Positions 27,045 through 36,051 of a DNA stretch of 64,000 nt are shown here, one piece after another. Positions within the stretch are counted from its first letter, which is position 1; every line of letters starts with the position of its first letter. Where the stretch lies: assembly GCA_028285085.1 (NCBI GenBank), contig JANQQI010000087.1, positions 1-64,000 of the forward strand, read 5' to 3'. The translations under genes and the position numbers were made by a program. Below the pieces are notes generated by a model, which did no database searches, was not told the DNA's origin, and saw only the letters and a program-made list of their open reading frames with translations. The stretch is from Saprospiraceae bacterium. Lineage in GTDB: Bacteria; Bacteroidota; Bacteroidia; Chitinophagales; Saprospiraceae.

Positions 27045-27833
27045 TTAAGTTGGTCTGTAAAACACAATAAGCATCTCTTTTGCTAAAGACAATAACAATA
27101 AATAAAGTACTAATACATTCATCAAAGTATTACCTTCAAGTTTTATCAATTCCAAAAACATAAAAAAACAATAAGCAACAAAAACAAAAGCTATTATACT
27201 TACAACAATTATTACATTTGTTAGCTTTCGAGCTACAAAAAGAATAATATAACATACAAGTATAGCACACACACCCGCATACAACATACCTGGAACTAAA
27301 GAAAAAACATTTTTAAAAAAAACATCAAAATATAAAATCACAAAAAAAAACGAAACATAGGGCAAAAAAAAAGCCAATCCCAAATTAGAGTTTTTAATTT
27401 TCTCATCATTAACCTTAAACACTGGAGCGAACAGTAATGGCAAAAAATTTAATAATATATTTTCTCTCAACCCGAAATCAACAGAATCTGTTGCGAGTCC
27501 TTCTAATATCTGATCCAAAAACAAAGGACTTGAAAACAAAATAAAAATCCCCAAAGTAGTTAAATTTATTTTTGCTATCTCAAATATTACATTTTTTTTC
27601 TTGATAAAAAGGGACACCTTTCCATCAGACATTAAAAATATTAACCATCTTAAAAAAACCAACAACAAAGCAAGAAACGTAAGACTTTCAAGCAATTGAA
27701 TTTCTACAAGGTAATTAATAAAAACCAGCACATTAAACAAAAACGACATTTGAACAACAAACAAGTAATCAAACTTCCACAAAAGGGGATATTTTTTTGA
27801 TAGAAAATCATTTATCGGTCGTTGATGATTCAT
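27045..27833 (-). CDS. Multi-pass membrane partner of the ABC ATPase
   Basis: The 262-residue protein has about seven or eight hydrophobic segments (for example residues 28-48, 50-70, 90-110) and no sequence family that I recognise. Its ATG overlaps the TGA of the upstream ATPase by 4 bases (ATGA at 27830-27833). This indicates translational coupling, so it is most likely the membrane part of the same transporter. Base composition is very AT-rich, unlike the mannosidase next door, which suggests foreign origin. Confidence 0.65.
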   Translation of the reverse strand: MNHQRPINDFLSKKYPLLWKFDYLFVVQMSFLFNVLVFINYLVEIQLLESLTFLALLLVFLRWLIFLMSDGKVSLFIKKKNVIFEIAKINLTTLGIFILFSSPLFLDQILEGLATDSVDFGLRENILLNFLPLLFAPVFKVNDEKIKNSNLGLAFFLPYVSFFFVILYFDVFFKNVFSLVPGMLYAGVCAILVCYIILFVARKLTNVIIVVSIIAFVFVAYCFFMFLELIKLEGNTLMNVLVLYLLLLSLAKEMLIVFYRPT

Positions 27834-29140
27834 ACAAAAAGTTTTCTAAGCGAGTTGCTTATATTTCTAAAATAAATTATTGCAGTACCACTTTTTTTAA
27901 TAGCTTTTAAAACTTGTTGCTCACCCATACCTTTTTCACAAAATATAATAAAATGATTTTTATTAAGATTAGTATTTACTACTCCTATTTCTAAAAGTTG
28001 GGATTTTACTACATCGTTTTCACCGTTAACAATTACCTCAAAAACTCTATGAGGTTTTTTTCGTATCAAATGCCTCCGGCTACCATTAAAAACAGGGCGA
28101 CCATCATCTAACAAAACTGCCTTATCGTATACAATATCTAATTCATGCAAGTGCTGAGATGTAAATATTACTCCAGCTTTATTATGAGGAAGGTTTACAA
28201 TTTTTTTTAGATCATCCAATATAATTGATTGTGAGTTTACATCTAAATTCGCCAATGGTTCATCTAGTAAAATTAATTTTGGCTTCCAAATAAGTGCCAT
28301 CACAAGAGAAAATCTTAGCTTATAACCAGTAGAAAGTTCCTTCCAATGTTTATTTCGATGTTCATGCAAATCCATTCTTTGAACATAGTACTCAACTGTC
28401 TTTTCGATATCATTCTTTTTATACCCACAACGACCAAGTATGTAAAATAAATTTTGAAGAAGAGTTCCTCTTACTGAGCTTAACTCCTGTGGCACATAAG
28501 CAATATTTTCTTTAATCAATTTCCAATCTAGTTTACCACTGTTAAGCATTGGATATTCCAACACCCCTCTATCAACTTGTAAGTGCCCAGCAATAATTTT
28601 CAATAGTGTTGTTTTGCCACTACTATTACTCCCTATTAAAGCAACTATTTCTCCTGTCTTTACTTCAAATGAAACATCTCTAATTTCAAATAAACCTCTC
28701 GCTATTTTCTTACATACCCCCCTACCTTTAAAAACGACTTGCTTATTTATTTTTTCTTCAAGCTCAAAATTTTCTTCTAAAATAGGTTTTATTTTCGAAT
28801 CACCAACCACCTCTCTTTTTCCTTCAACATTAAACTCTGACTCTCTTTTTAATTGCCTTTGCTTAATTGTGAAAATTAAACTTTGGATTCGATTAACAAT
28901 AATATTTCTCTCTAAGTTAATTTTATCAAAATTTATTAATCCCTTAAGATGCTGTTTTTCCGTAAAATGAAAATGGTTACTTATAGCAGAACCTGTCTTA
29001 AATTCATCGCTATCATAAAAATAGGCCATCAAAAGGTCAATTAGTTCATTAACTGCTAAACCTAAATTCCCAGATATTAATTGTTTTTCTATGTTTTTTA
29101 TCTTATTCTCTATTTCTTTCTTGAGTTCATTCATATTCAC
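27830..29140 (-). CDS. ABC transporter ATPase with N-terminal effector-associated-like domain
   Basis: Residues 1-95 are a helical domain resembling the effector-associated domain (EAD11-like) pattern: a short basic helix, I-x-x-G-N-L-x-x-A-x-x-x-L, and a later R-N-x-I-x-x-x-I-x-x-L-I helix. Residues about 135-360 are an ABC ATPase: Walker A GSNSSGKTT (170-178), signature LSTGYKLRFSLV, Walker B ILLDEPLAN. The C-terminal tail fits ABC-2 type ATPases. The downstream gene is its membrane partner. EADs normally recruit effectors to conflict-system proteins, so a fusion to an ABC ATPase is unusual. The domain call is inference from pattern only. Confidence 0.7.
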   Translation of the reverse strand: MNMNELKKEIENKIKNIEKQLISGNLGLAVNELIDLLMAYFYDSDEFKTGSAISNHFHFTEKQHLKGLINFDKINLERNIIVNRIQSLIFTIKQRQLKRESEFNVEGKREVVGDSKIKPILEENFELEEKINKQVVFKGRGVCKKIARGLFEIRDVSFEVKTGEIVALIGSNSSGKTTLLKIIAGHLQVDRGVLEYPMLNSGKLDWKLIKENIAYVPQELSSVRGTLLQNLFYILGRCGYKKNDIEKTVEYYVQRMDLHEHRNKHWKELSTGYKLRFSLVMALIWKPKLILLDEPLANLDVNSQSIILDDLKKIVNLPHNKAGVIFTSQHLHELDIVYDKAVLLDDGRPVFNGSRRHLIRKKPHRVFEVIVNGENDVVKSQLLEIGVVNTNLNKNHFIIFCEKGMGEQQVLKAIKKSGTAIIYFRNISNSLRKLFV

Positions 29141-29503
29141 TTAATTAGAAATCAACATTTTTCTACTTCTGCTAGTGTAAATTCCATCAACAGTCTCTCC
29201 AAGCTCTACTTTTCAACCCACTTTGAGACTCCTCCACTAACTATTTCTCAAATATAAATATACTAATTATCACATTACTAGGCACTGTGGCGTATATTAC
29301 TGGAAAAACAACCCAAAAACCACTAAAAACAAGATTTTTACCCTCGTTTTTAGCTCACCAAGATCAAGAATAGATACACATCGCCTAAGGTTCCAGGCAA
29401 TACTCGTCGAATGGTAGATATTGTTACTTAAGAAAAAACACTCCCCTCCCCTCCGAACAATCACTCATCCGAAAGCCAATAAAAAAGGCTATTCTATTAC
29501 GAA
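29141..29503. other. Gene-free stretch, probable promoter side of the ABC pair
   Basis: No gene is seen. CTAAAAAC (29323-29330) and GTTTTTAG (29346-29353) form a small 8-bp stem. Close to the stop of the DUF2589-like gene is an AGCC/GGCT hairpin with an A-run loop. Neither is a strong terminator. Confidence 0.45.
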
Positions 29504-29980
29504 TTAACCAGGAATCTGCGCTCTTAATGCTTTCTCATAGCCCTCGATTAATTTTTTGAGCCCATCGGGAGTGGTAGTGGGTGATAAGGTGATATCTAAG
29601 GTCGCATTGGAAGTACTATTTCCGCCTTGGTTGTCGTCCCCCGAATCATTATCGCCCGTACTTGGACTAAAGGCGACTTTCAATTGGCCTTCTTCGAGCG
29701 TCACTTCCAAGCTTGTTCTCATTTTCACCTCCGATATCTGGGTCATATTAACCGGAATAAGGGCAATCAACGGCACATGCACATCGTGTACATTAACTCC
29801 TTTGGCCGTAACCTGTGGATATTGGATAACCACTGTTTTGGGTTGGAGCTTGGTGGGCTCCCCTTCTTCCGAAGGCTCAAAATAGGTATCCAATATCTCC
29901 AGGTTCTTGTCGGCCAAAGCGTCACTGGCACTAAGTACAGCCTGATAAATCGCAGCAACTAAATTGTCGAGATTTATCAT
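29504..29980 (-). CDS. DUF2589-like small protein
   Basis: The 158-residue protein resembles the N-terminal part of the 276-residue neighbour: beta strands (VHDVHVPLIALIPVNMTQISEVKMRTSLEVTL split in the middle) followed by an acidic, Gly-Ser-Asn-rich linker and a C-terminal helix. This fits the DUF2589 group, whose role is unknown. Its ATG overlaps the stop of the zinc-ribbon gene by 1 base. Confidence 0.6.
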   Translation of the reverse strand: MINLDNLVAAIYQAVLSASDALADKNLEILDTYFEPSEEGEPTKLQPKTVVIQYPQVTAKGVNVHDVHVPLIALIPVNMTQISEVKMRTSLEVTLEEGQLKVAFSPSTGDNDSGDDNQGGNSTSNATLDITLSPTTTPDGLKKLIEGYEKALRAQIPG

Positions 29981-30186
29981 TATGATTTTTGCTTCTTACC
30001 AATTTGTTCCATTTTCTGAAAAGCCGATTGAGCACTTTCCAGGCTTTGATTAGAAATACTAATGACCGCCCGGCAATTCGGACAGGAAAAGCTAGATCCC
30101 TTTAATAACATGATCGGATCAAATGGAATATTGGTTTTACATACTGGGCACGGCATATTGTTGTACCCGGATTTGTTGTTAATCAT
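29980..30186 (-). CDS. Small zinc-ribbon protein
   Basis: The 68-residue protein has two Cys pairs, CPVC at residues 14-17 and CPNC at 35-38, followed by an amphipathic helix. This is a typical zinc ribbon. It lies between two DUF2589-type genes (24 bases and a 1-base overlap), so it probably acts with them. Target unknown. Confidence 0.7.
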   Translation of the reverse strand: MINNKSGYNNMPCPVCKTNIPFDPIMLLKGSSFSCPNCRAVISISNQSLESAQSAFQKMEQIGKKQKS

Positions 30187-30210
30187 AGTCGCTTAGTTGA
30201 ACAGAAATGA

Positions 30211-31041
30211 TTATTCCGAAGGCGTATCACCTTTGGTCTTTCTTCTTCTGGTGACCTTCGTCGATGTTTGTTCTACAATTTTGGGGTCCTGAAGCGTAGC
30301 GGCACCAGCACCGGAGGTCAAGCGCGTCGTAGTTTCTTCGATGATTTCTTCATCCTCATTGCCGCCCGTTGACACCACCGGCATTTCAATTGGACTAATC
30401 GCATTGGTAAAGGCATTGATAATCGTCGTGACGCCCTGCGGCAAAGGAATTTGTCCGGCATGAACCGATACGGAATACTGGGCAGAATTACTTTTTTCGT
30501 AGTGGGTATCCCGGGAAGAGGAAGAAGAAGAGTCATAGGAGACACTGCCCGTGACGGTAGCCGAAAATATTCCGTACCCCACTTTGGCTTCGAAACTACT
30601 TTCTGCGGACATCGCTTCCTGAGTCTGCTCGTTAGTCGCTTCCGAATAGCTAGATTTGACTTCCATATCAAATTTGACCTCCACATTGTCCACGGCCAGA
30701 GAGTTGATCGGCAAGATGGTCATTAGCGGCAATTCGAAAGTAGTTTCTACGACTTCAATTTTGGGCTCCTGTTGCGGTACCGTAGGATCGACCGGAACCA
30801 ATACACCACGCTTGAGCGTCATCGTGATCATGATGGGTTCGTAAGTGTAGGTCTTTACGTTGTTTGCGTCAGTTTTTTCTATTTTATTAAAACAAGTATC
30901 GAGTAAGAACTTCGTTTGTGTAACGGCCATCATGTTGTTCGCTTCGGCAGCGGCAATCAGTGGTGCACCAATTAAATCGTCCATAGGCAGGCCAGTAAAC
31001 TGTTCGGCCATCGATACTAAAGGGGGATTAACATCAGGCAT
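30211..31041 (-). CDS. DUF2589 domain protein
   Basis: The 276-residue protein has a first part (residues 20-140) with the DUF2589 beta pattern (ITMTLKRGVLVPVDP, ETTFELPLMTILPINSLAVDNVEVKFDMEVKS in pieces), then a Ser-rich region (SYDSSSSSSR), then a beta segment, then a Lys/Arg-rich tail. No signal peptide is seen, so it is probably cytoplasmic or exported by a special route. It is the first gene of the cluster with the zinc ribbon and the shorter homologue. Confidence 0.65.
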   Translation of the reverse strand: MPDVNPPLVSMAEQFTGLPMDDLIGAPLIAAAEANNMMAVTQTKFLLDTCFNKIEKTDANNVKTYTYEPIMITMTLKRGVLVPVDPTVPQQEPKIEVVETTFELPLMTILPINSLAVDNVEVKFDMEVKSSYSEATNEQTQEAMSAESSFEAKVGYGIFSATVTGSVSYDSSSSSSRDTHYEKSNSAQYSVSVHAGQIPLPQGVTTIINAFTNAISPIEMPVVSTGGNEDEEIIEETTTRLTSGAGAATLQDPKIVEQTSTKVTRRRKTKGDTPSE

Positions 31042-31409
31042 GACATTAAGTGATTTTTGAGGTTAAGAAATAAATATTTTTCAGGTATCGTCCAACCTTA
31101 AGATGTTACGGAGGAGATTTGAACATCATGTTGTTGATGGAACTTACTTATAGATCATAAGTATAAACCTGTGCTGCACTTTCCCTAAGATATAAAAATT
31201 CAAATTAAAACCATAAATAATATGTCACAAAAGTGAAACGTGGCAAGGATTAGTCTCCAGAGTGGTTATAAATGCACTAGCCTGGCCCCGGTTCAGCTAG
31301 ATCGGGTCTGGAGAATGATGGTAAAATAGGGACAAAAATGGGTGAGGAGAGATTAAATTATTAGCCATCCGGGATCAACGCTTAAGCAGGTCAGGCAGTA
31401 AGTCAAAGC

Positions 31410-31492
31410 CATACGATAAAAGCATAGCTGACTTTACGGATCCATATGCCCGTAATAGACAGCTATGCTTAGAGTCCGTTTCCAATCGTATG
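31410..31492. other. Three-part long stem-loop in a gene-free gap
   Basis: CATACGAT (31410-31417) pairs with ATCGTATG (31485-31492), AGCATAGCTG (31421-31430) with CAGCTATGCT (31460-31469), and TTACGG (31434-31439) with CCGTAA (31450-31455), giving a nested hairpin. The gap from 31042 to 31547 has no gene. It lies after the stop of the minus-strand lipoprotein gene and upstream of the DUF2589 cluster. It lacks a U-run on either strand, so a structured RNA, a cruciform site or a decayed repeat are all possible. Confidence 0.5.
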
Positions 31493-31547
31493 TTTTAATA
31501 CACTATTGGAAGAACAGATAGGAATGAATATAATGTACTATATTTAA

Positions 31548-32057
31548 TCACATTTGGAAGGAGCAGTCCGAACAAGTCAAATTGACACATTTGATAGAAA
31601 TTAGATTCTCGATAGTGCCACTTAAACTACCTCTTATTTTACATCCACTGGAAGGACCACTTCCGCATTCACAACTTGCGACCGTACCTTCAATGTAGGG
31701 TACGTCTCTTTGCGTTGCCCCCTCAGAAACATCTGACGCCCCCTCGTAGCGAACGTTATTGGCTAATTCAGGACTGAGGTAGAATACATTCGTCCGTTCG
31801 TCGGTTGCCTTCAGGTGGATATCTACTTCCGCAGCGAATCCCTCGGTCACATCCAAAAATGAAATGGATTGGACTGAGATGTCGCTTGCCTTGATTGCTA
31901 AGGCATTAGCAATTGTTTCTTGTAAATCTTCCATTGATGCACTGACCACGGCCTCATTCGGCGCATAAATATTAGTATCAACTTCCTCTTTATTACAAGA
32001 TGCAAGAATAGCCAAAAAGAATAGTGCGGTGAGTACGTTTGAAATTGTCGTTTTCAT
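31548..32057 (-). CDS. Cys-rich-tailed lipoprotein of unknown function
   Basis: The 169-residue protein has a lipoprotein signal (FLAILASC). The C-terminal 50 residues hold seven Cys (SCECGSG, SGCKIRG, KCVNLTCSDCSFQM), which suggests disulfides or a metal site. The mature part before this is acidic and beta-rich. It stands alone between two gene-free stretches. Confidence 0.6.
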   Translation of the reverse strand: MKTTISNVLTALFFLAILASCNKEEVDTNIYAPNEAVVSASMEDLQETIANALAIKASDISVQSISFLDVTEGFAAEVDIHLKATDERTNVFYLSPELANNVRYEGASDVSEGATQRDVPYIEGTVASCECGSGPSSGCKIRGSLSGTIENLISIKCVNLTCSDCSFQM

Positions 32058-32899
32058 CTTTACTTATGTTTTAAATAAAAAATTAATAAATAGTAAAGTG
32101 ACCTATAGCCTATTAGGCCGACGGATGAAATCATGTCGACAGATAGACTAGTGGCAGCTTACAGTTAATGAAAATTATGTTAGATTACAGCCTATAAAAG
32201 GCATTGATAAAGATGAGCAGCGGAGTAAGTTTACAAATTGAGATATCACAATTTCTCTAGAGAGGGATTTTTTTTCTTAAGAATTAATAAACCCTGTAAT
32301 TCAAACAGTCTATAGTTAGAATAGTTTGGTTCTAAACAAAAGATTAACGGAGCATTTTCTTAAATGAGAGGCTTTATTTTGCGCTACTAAAACCCAACCT
32401 TGATAATGGCCAGATTGTTTTGATAAGTGGTTAAAAATAGATGTTAAAATTGGAACCCAGATTATAATTGTGCTCCAATGGATGAGTTGAATAAAATAAT
32501 ATACTTTGTAGTTCCATCCAGTTTGAGGTAAATATGAATTAGTCGATAAAGCATGGTATTTACGCTCAGAACGATCTCAAAAATACATTCTAAGGCAAAT
32601 AATAACCTCTAGAAAACCATAAATACAAAGCCTTAATCACAGAAAGAGAAGCCCCGAAGATGAGTAAGGAGAGGCGACAACACTTATTCGTGCGTCTATA
32701 CCATTTTAAGTAAATAACAAGAGGGAGCATTAAATACTCCACTGGCACTTTGTTCCGATTTTAATTAAAATACAACACTGAGTTGAAAGATGCATCATAC
32801 ATGTAGCACCTCTGCTTAGTCGCTTTTGATTTTGCATTAGAACATATTAAGCGCACCAAATTTTTCTGCCCAAGTTCCAGGGCAAAGAATTAGCTTCCA
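32058..32899. other. Gene-free stretch of about 840 bases
   Basis: AT-rich DNA without a plausible frame on either strand; no repeat, tRNA or clear terminator was seen. It marks the boundary between the accessory genes and the secretion locus and may contain decayed coding DNA. Confidence 0.45.
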
Positions 32900-33385
32900 T
32901 TAAAAATCAAATTCTTCATCATCTTGTCCTTCATTTTCAATAGACTCAATAACTGCTCTATACTGTTTTTTCTCTTTGCAGGCGGCAAAAAGTGGATCAC
33001 GTGTCTTCACCTTACCAATGATATCAACATCTTCTTCTTGACGTATAGCTTTGTATTTTTCTACAACCTTTTCACAACAACATGCCTGTCCTAAGTTTTT
33101 TTCTTCATTACAACATCCAAGATCGAAAAAAGGGCTAGTCTTTACTTGTTTGATCCAGATATCTTTTTCTTCCTTGCCTTGAGGCGGCTTTTCAAAATGG
33201 GATACGATTTCAGTCGTTGTTGTGTCTTTCTCCACAGAAGCAGTTGCGGGGGATCCCTCTAAACTGTTTAAAGAATCAGAAAACGAGATATCCTCTTGGG
33301 GGTCATCTTTTTTACTGTGATTTTCTAAAGAGCAAGCCCCCCCTAAAAGAACTATAAAGATTAAAGTAATTCTAAAAAATTTCAT
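32900..33385 (-). CDS. Cys-rich lipoprotein at the end of the secretion locus (possible TssQ-type)
   Basis: I choose the ATG at 33385 (MKFFRITLIFIVLLGGAC), which gives a clean lipoprotein signal; an upstream ATG overlaps the permease. The mature part has a Cys cluster (GCCNEEK, ACCCEK) followed by a KTRDPLFAACK segment. It starts 10 bases after the FtsX-like permease and is probably in that operon. T6SS-iii loci carry small lipoproteins (TssQ), but I cannot confirm a family match; the alternative is a lipoprotein served by the ABC transporter. Confidence 0.5.
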   Translation of the reverse strand: MKFFRITLIFIVLLGGACSLENHSKKDDPQEDISFSDSLNSLEGSPATASVEKDTTTTEIVSHFEKPPQGKEEKDIWIKQVKTSPFFDLGCCNEEKNLGQACCCEKVVEKYKAIRQEEDVDIIGKVKTRDPLFAACKEKKQYRAVIESIENEGQDDEEFDF

Positions 33386-33395
33386 ACGATTTATT

Positions 33396-35003
33396 TTATC
33401 GACCATAGATTAAATTCCCAGGAGTATCGCCAAGGATGTTTTTTATTGACTTATATGACAAAATCCAACTACTAATTATTAAAATCAATATAGCTCCTAT
33501 AACCCATAGGTTAAAAACATCAAACCGGCTTTCCAGACCAAACATTGAACCTTCAACAAGGTCGACTATAACTGCCAACAGATAAGCAATAAGTATTGAA
33601 ACGCCTAAGAAGGATAAAATAATTTTCAAATATATACCAACTAGAAATTTATTATTCAGGCCGAATGCTTGAAACGTCCCAAGGTTAGAACTGACCTTAT
33701 ACAAATGCGTTCGTAAAAGGCTATTTACAAAAAGTAAAACAGATAATACCGCAAACCCTAAAAGGATTAAAGATATAGCATAGGTAAGCCTAGTAACTAG
33801 TGCAAAATTATTTTTTGAAACGACTTGGGTCATATCTATTTCAACATTAAACTTTTCCAAGAGATCTTGTTGAAATGGTTCGATATGATATAATCGGTCA
33901 AAATGAAAAGCTAAATAATGATAATTTTTATAATCTAAGTCCGTACATGTCTGAATGTCACAATCTATTTTGGAAATTTCCTCAACGGGAATTTTGTCTT
34001 TTGAGAATTCAATAAACCGTTGTATCGAATCTGTAGAAGGTACGTCTAGTGGCATAAATGACATATTCATATACACCCATTCTTGACTATCAGAAACCAC
34101 AGAATGTCTTAAATCAATGGAAATATCTTCTTGTCCAAAAAATTGCATTGCCATTTTTTCAATATTAGATATATCTTGTCCATTTTCACTTATCAGAGAT
34201 ACTTGCGTACTTCCCTTTTCATTTTCTTTAATTATTTCCCACCCACATCTTTTATTATTAATTCTTCTATCATTTAAAGCATTATACAATCTGGGGATAC
34301 ATACAAAATCAACATCTGGAAGTTTTTTAACTACTCCAACTATTTTAATCGGGAGATACATCTTTTTATTAAATTGAGCTTCTCCACCTATCCGTCTCTC
34401 GTGCTCTATACCTATACTACCAATTTTATCTGCATTTTTAAATCCAAGCAACTCCATCATCTTTTCTGTAATTACTATTTCGCACTGGTTAAGTTCAAGA
34501 GTATCTTTTTCGAGTTTTGGTGCAAGCCAGATTTGATTACCTGACTCTTTGCTAATTATTGTCTTGAATAGGGAAGATTCAACATCAATGGTTCTACCCC
34601 AAAAGCTTCTAAGAAGTGTATCTGTTTTATGTAAATATGGCAAATAGTTCCTCTCGAAAAAAAAGACATTAAATCGGGTAAATCCACCACTATGTTGAAA
34701 TAAAAAAGTATCCTTTACGGCAGGGTCATTGTATCTTTGGATAATCTTATCTGCTAAATTAGCGGTCTCATCACTGCCAACATCAACATTTACCCAGTTG
34801 GTAAAAGGATCATCCATTTTCTTCTGAAGATTCTGTAAGCTTCCTACGGCAAATCCCAAAGCCAAAAAGGTCAAAAACAAGATGACCAGCAATGTGACTA
34901 TTGTACGAGATTTCACACCAATCAATGTTTTGTACTCATTGACGAAAAAAACCTTTTTGAAATCAGAATTGATACCTATTAACCTAAGAAACAAATTATT
35001 CAT
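33396..35003 (-). CDS. FtsX/MacB-type ABC permease
   Basis: The 535-residue protein has one N-terminal membrane segment (residues 35-55), a large periplasmic region, and three membrane segments at the C-terminal end (for example LTYAISLILLGFAVLSVLLFVN, FLGVSILIAYLLAVIVDL). This is the order of LolE/MacB-type permeases. Together with the ATPase upstream it would move a lipoprotein, peptide or other envelope substrate, or act mechanically. The substrate is unknown; the adjoining Cys-rich lipoprotein gene is a candidate partner. Confidence 0.75.
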   Translation of the reverse strand: MNNLFLRLIGINSDFKKVFFVNEYKTLIGVKSRTIVTLLVILFLTFLALGFAVGSLQNLQKKMDDPFTNWVNVDVGSDETANLADKIIQRYNDPAVKDTFLFQHSGGFTRFNVFFFERNYLPYLHKTDTLLRSFWGRTIDVESSLFKTIISKESGNQIWLAPKLEKDTLELNQCEIVITEKMMELLGFKNADKIGSIGIEHERRIGGEAQFNKKMYLPIKIVGVVKKLPDVDFVCIPRLYNALNDRRINNKRCGWEIIKENEKGSTQVSLISENGQDISNIEKMAMQFFGQEDISIDLRHSVVSDSQEWVYMNMSFMPLDVPSTDSIQRFIEFSKDKIPVEEISKIDCDIQTCTDLDYKNYHYLAFHFDRLYHIEPFQQDLLEKFNVEIDMTQVVSKNNFALVTRLTYAISLILLGFAVLSVLLFVNSLLRTHLYKVSSNLGTFQAFGLNNKFLVGIYLKIILSFLGVSILIAYLLAVIVDLVEGSMFGLESRFDVFNLWVIGAILILIISSWILSYKSIKNILGDTPGNLIYGR

Positions 35004-35055
35004 TTTAAAATATAATCACTTGGCAAAAATTGGTTTAAGTAAGTGTTAGTATCTT

Positions 35056-35847
35056 CTATAACATTTCTTCAAGTTTCCTCCAGGAGTCTTCCCCTTTTTT
35101 AATAATATTCCGCTGTAACACCTCCCCCATCATTGTCCCATCAGCTCGGCTGACACTAGTTATGGGTATAATAATATCTGCAAACTGACGCGCAAGATTA
35201 AGGTCATGCGACACAATAATGCCTGCTTTATTTCGACCACTAACTGACTGTTTAAGAATTGTCATTAATTCTATGGCTGTCCGCTCATCTAAATTGCCTG
35301 TAGGCTCATCTCCGAATAAAACCGAAAAATCAGCTGTTATTGCCCTAACAAATGCTAATCTTTGTCTTTGCCCACCTGATACTTCCGTAATTCGTTTATC
35401 AAAAACATCATGAGGTAAAGACAACTTAGACATTACCTTTAAAACTTCTTCTTTTGCCTTCTTTTTGTTTTCCCCCTTAATCAACAGACTAATCATCATG
35501 TTCTCACCAGAAGAAAAATTGGGCATCAAATTAGTATTTTGGAAAATGAAACTAAAATGCTTTCTCCTGAATTCCGAAAGTAGATTATTATTCCAACTCC
35601 AGCTATCATTTAACTCAACCGGTATATTTTTTTGTTCAAAAAACTGAATACTAGTATTAGCATTTGCAACAATAGTTTTATTCATTAATCCTAAAGTTTC
35701 GATCAATGTACTCTTTCCTATTCCTGACTTTCCTATTACAAAAATGAGTTTCCCTCTAGGAATTCCTAAATGTTCGATATGAAGAACCGGTAAATCCGGT
35801 TTGTATTCACACTTTAGGTTTGAGATATTAAAAAGCAAATCTTCCAT
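35056..35847 (-). CDS. LolD/MacB-type ABC ATPase
   Basis: The 263-residue protein has Walker A GKSGIGKST, signature EVSGGQRQRLAFVRAI, Walker B FGDEPTGNLD and switch HDLNLARQF: an intact type VII/LolD-like ATPase. The permease follows after a 52-base gap. It lies just downstream of the TssR-like gene, separated by an intergenic repeat. Confidence 0.85.
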   Translation of the reverse strand: MEDLLFNISNLKCEYKPDLPVLHIEHLGIPRGKLIFVIGKSGIGKSTLIETLGLMNKTIVANANTSIQFFEQKNIPVELNDSWSWNNNLLSEFRRKHFSFIFQNTNLMPNFSSGENMMISLLIKGENKKKAKEEVLKVMSKLSLPHDVFDKRITEVSGGQRQRLAFVRAITADFSVLFGDEPTGNLDERTAIELMTILKQSVSGRNKAGIIVSHDLNLARQFADIIIPITSVSRADGTMMGEVLQRNIIKKGEDSWRKLEEML

Positions 35848-35868
35848 AGTCTACGACCCTATTTAAAC

Positions 35869-36045
35869 TTTTTCATAATGCGAGCAACAGCTATTCTTTT
35901 CTCAATTGGTGCTCCTCACTACCGGTGGCCATTAAATTGGAGCACCTACTTGAGAAGCATGTGTTGATCTCATCTACTTTTGTCCAAAAAAGTGGAGGTG
36001 AGCAGGAGTAAAGCACATTTTGTAAACTTGCTTATGAATGTTAGC
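35869..36045. repeat. Intergenic repeat family 2, copy A (split)
   Basis: The left part near 35869-35920 resembles 63565-63624, and the right part near 35967-36045 resembles 63629-63707 (shared elements such as TCATCTACTT, AAAGCACATTT against AAAGCGCATTT, ACTTG, AATGAAT). An extra segment with GGTGCTCC/GGAGCACC arms lies between. It sits between the TssR-like gene stop and the ABC ATPase start. Confidence 0.5.
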
Positions 36046-36051
36046 TTGCCC

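Noticed and set aside
26879-27070. 63-codon plus-strand frame
   Set aside because: No recognised features, overlaps the permease stop, and AT-rich low-information sequence.
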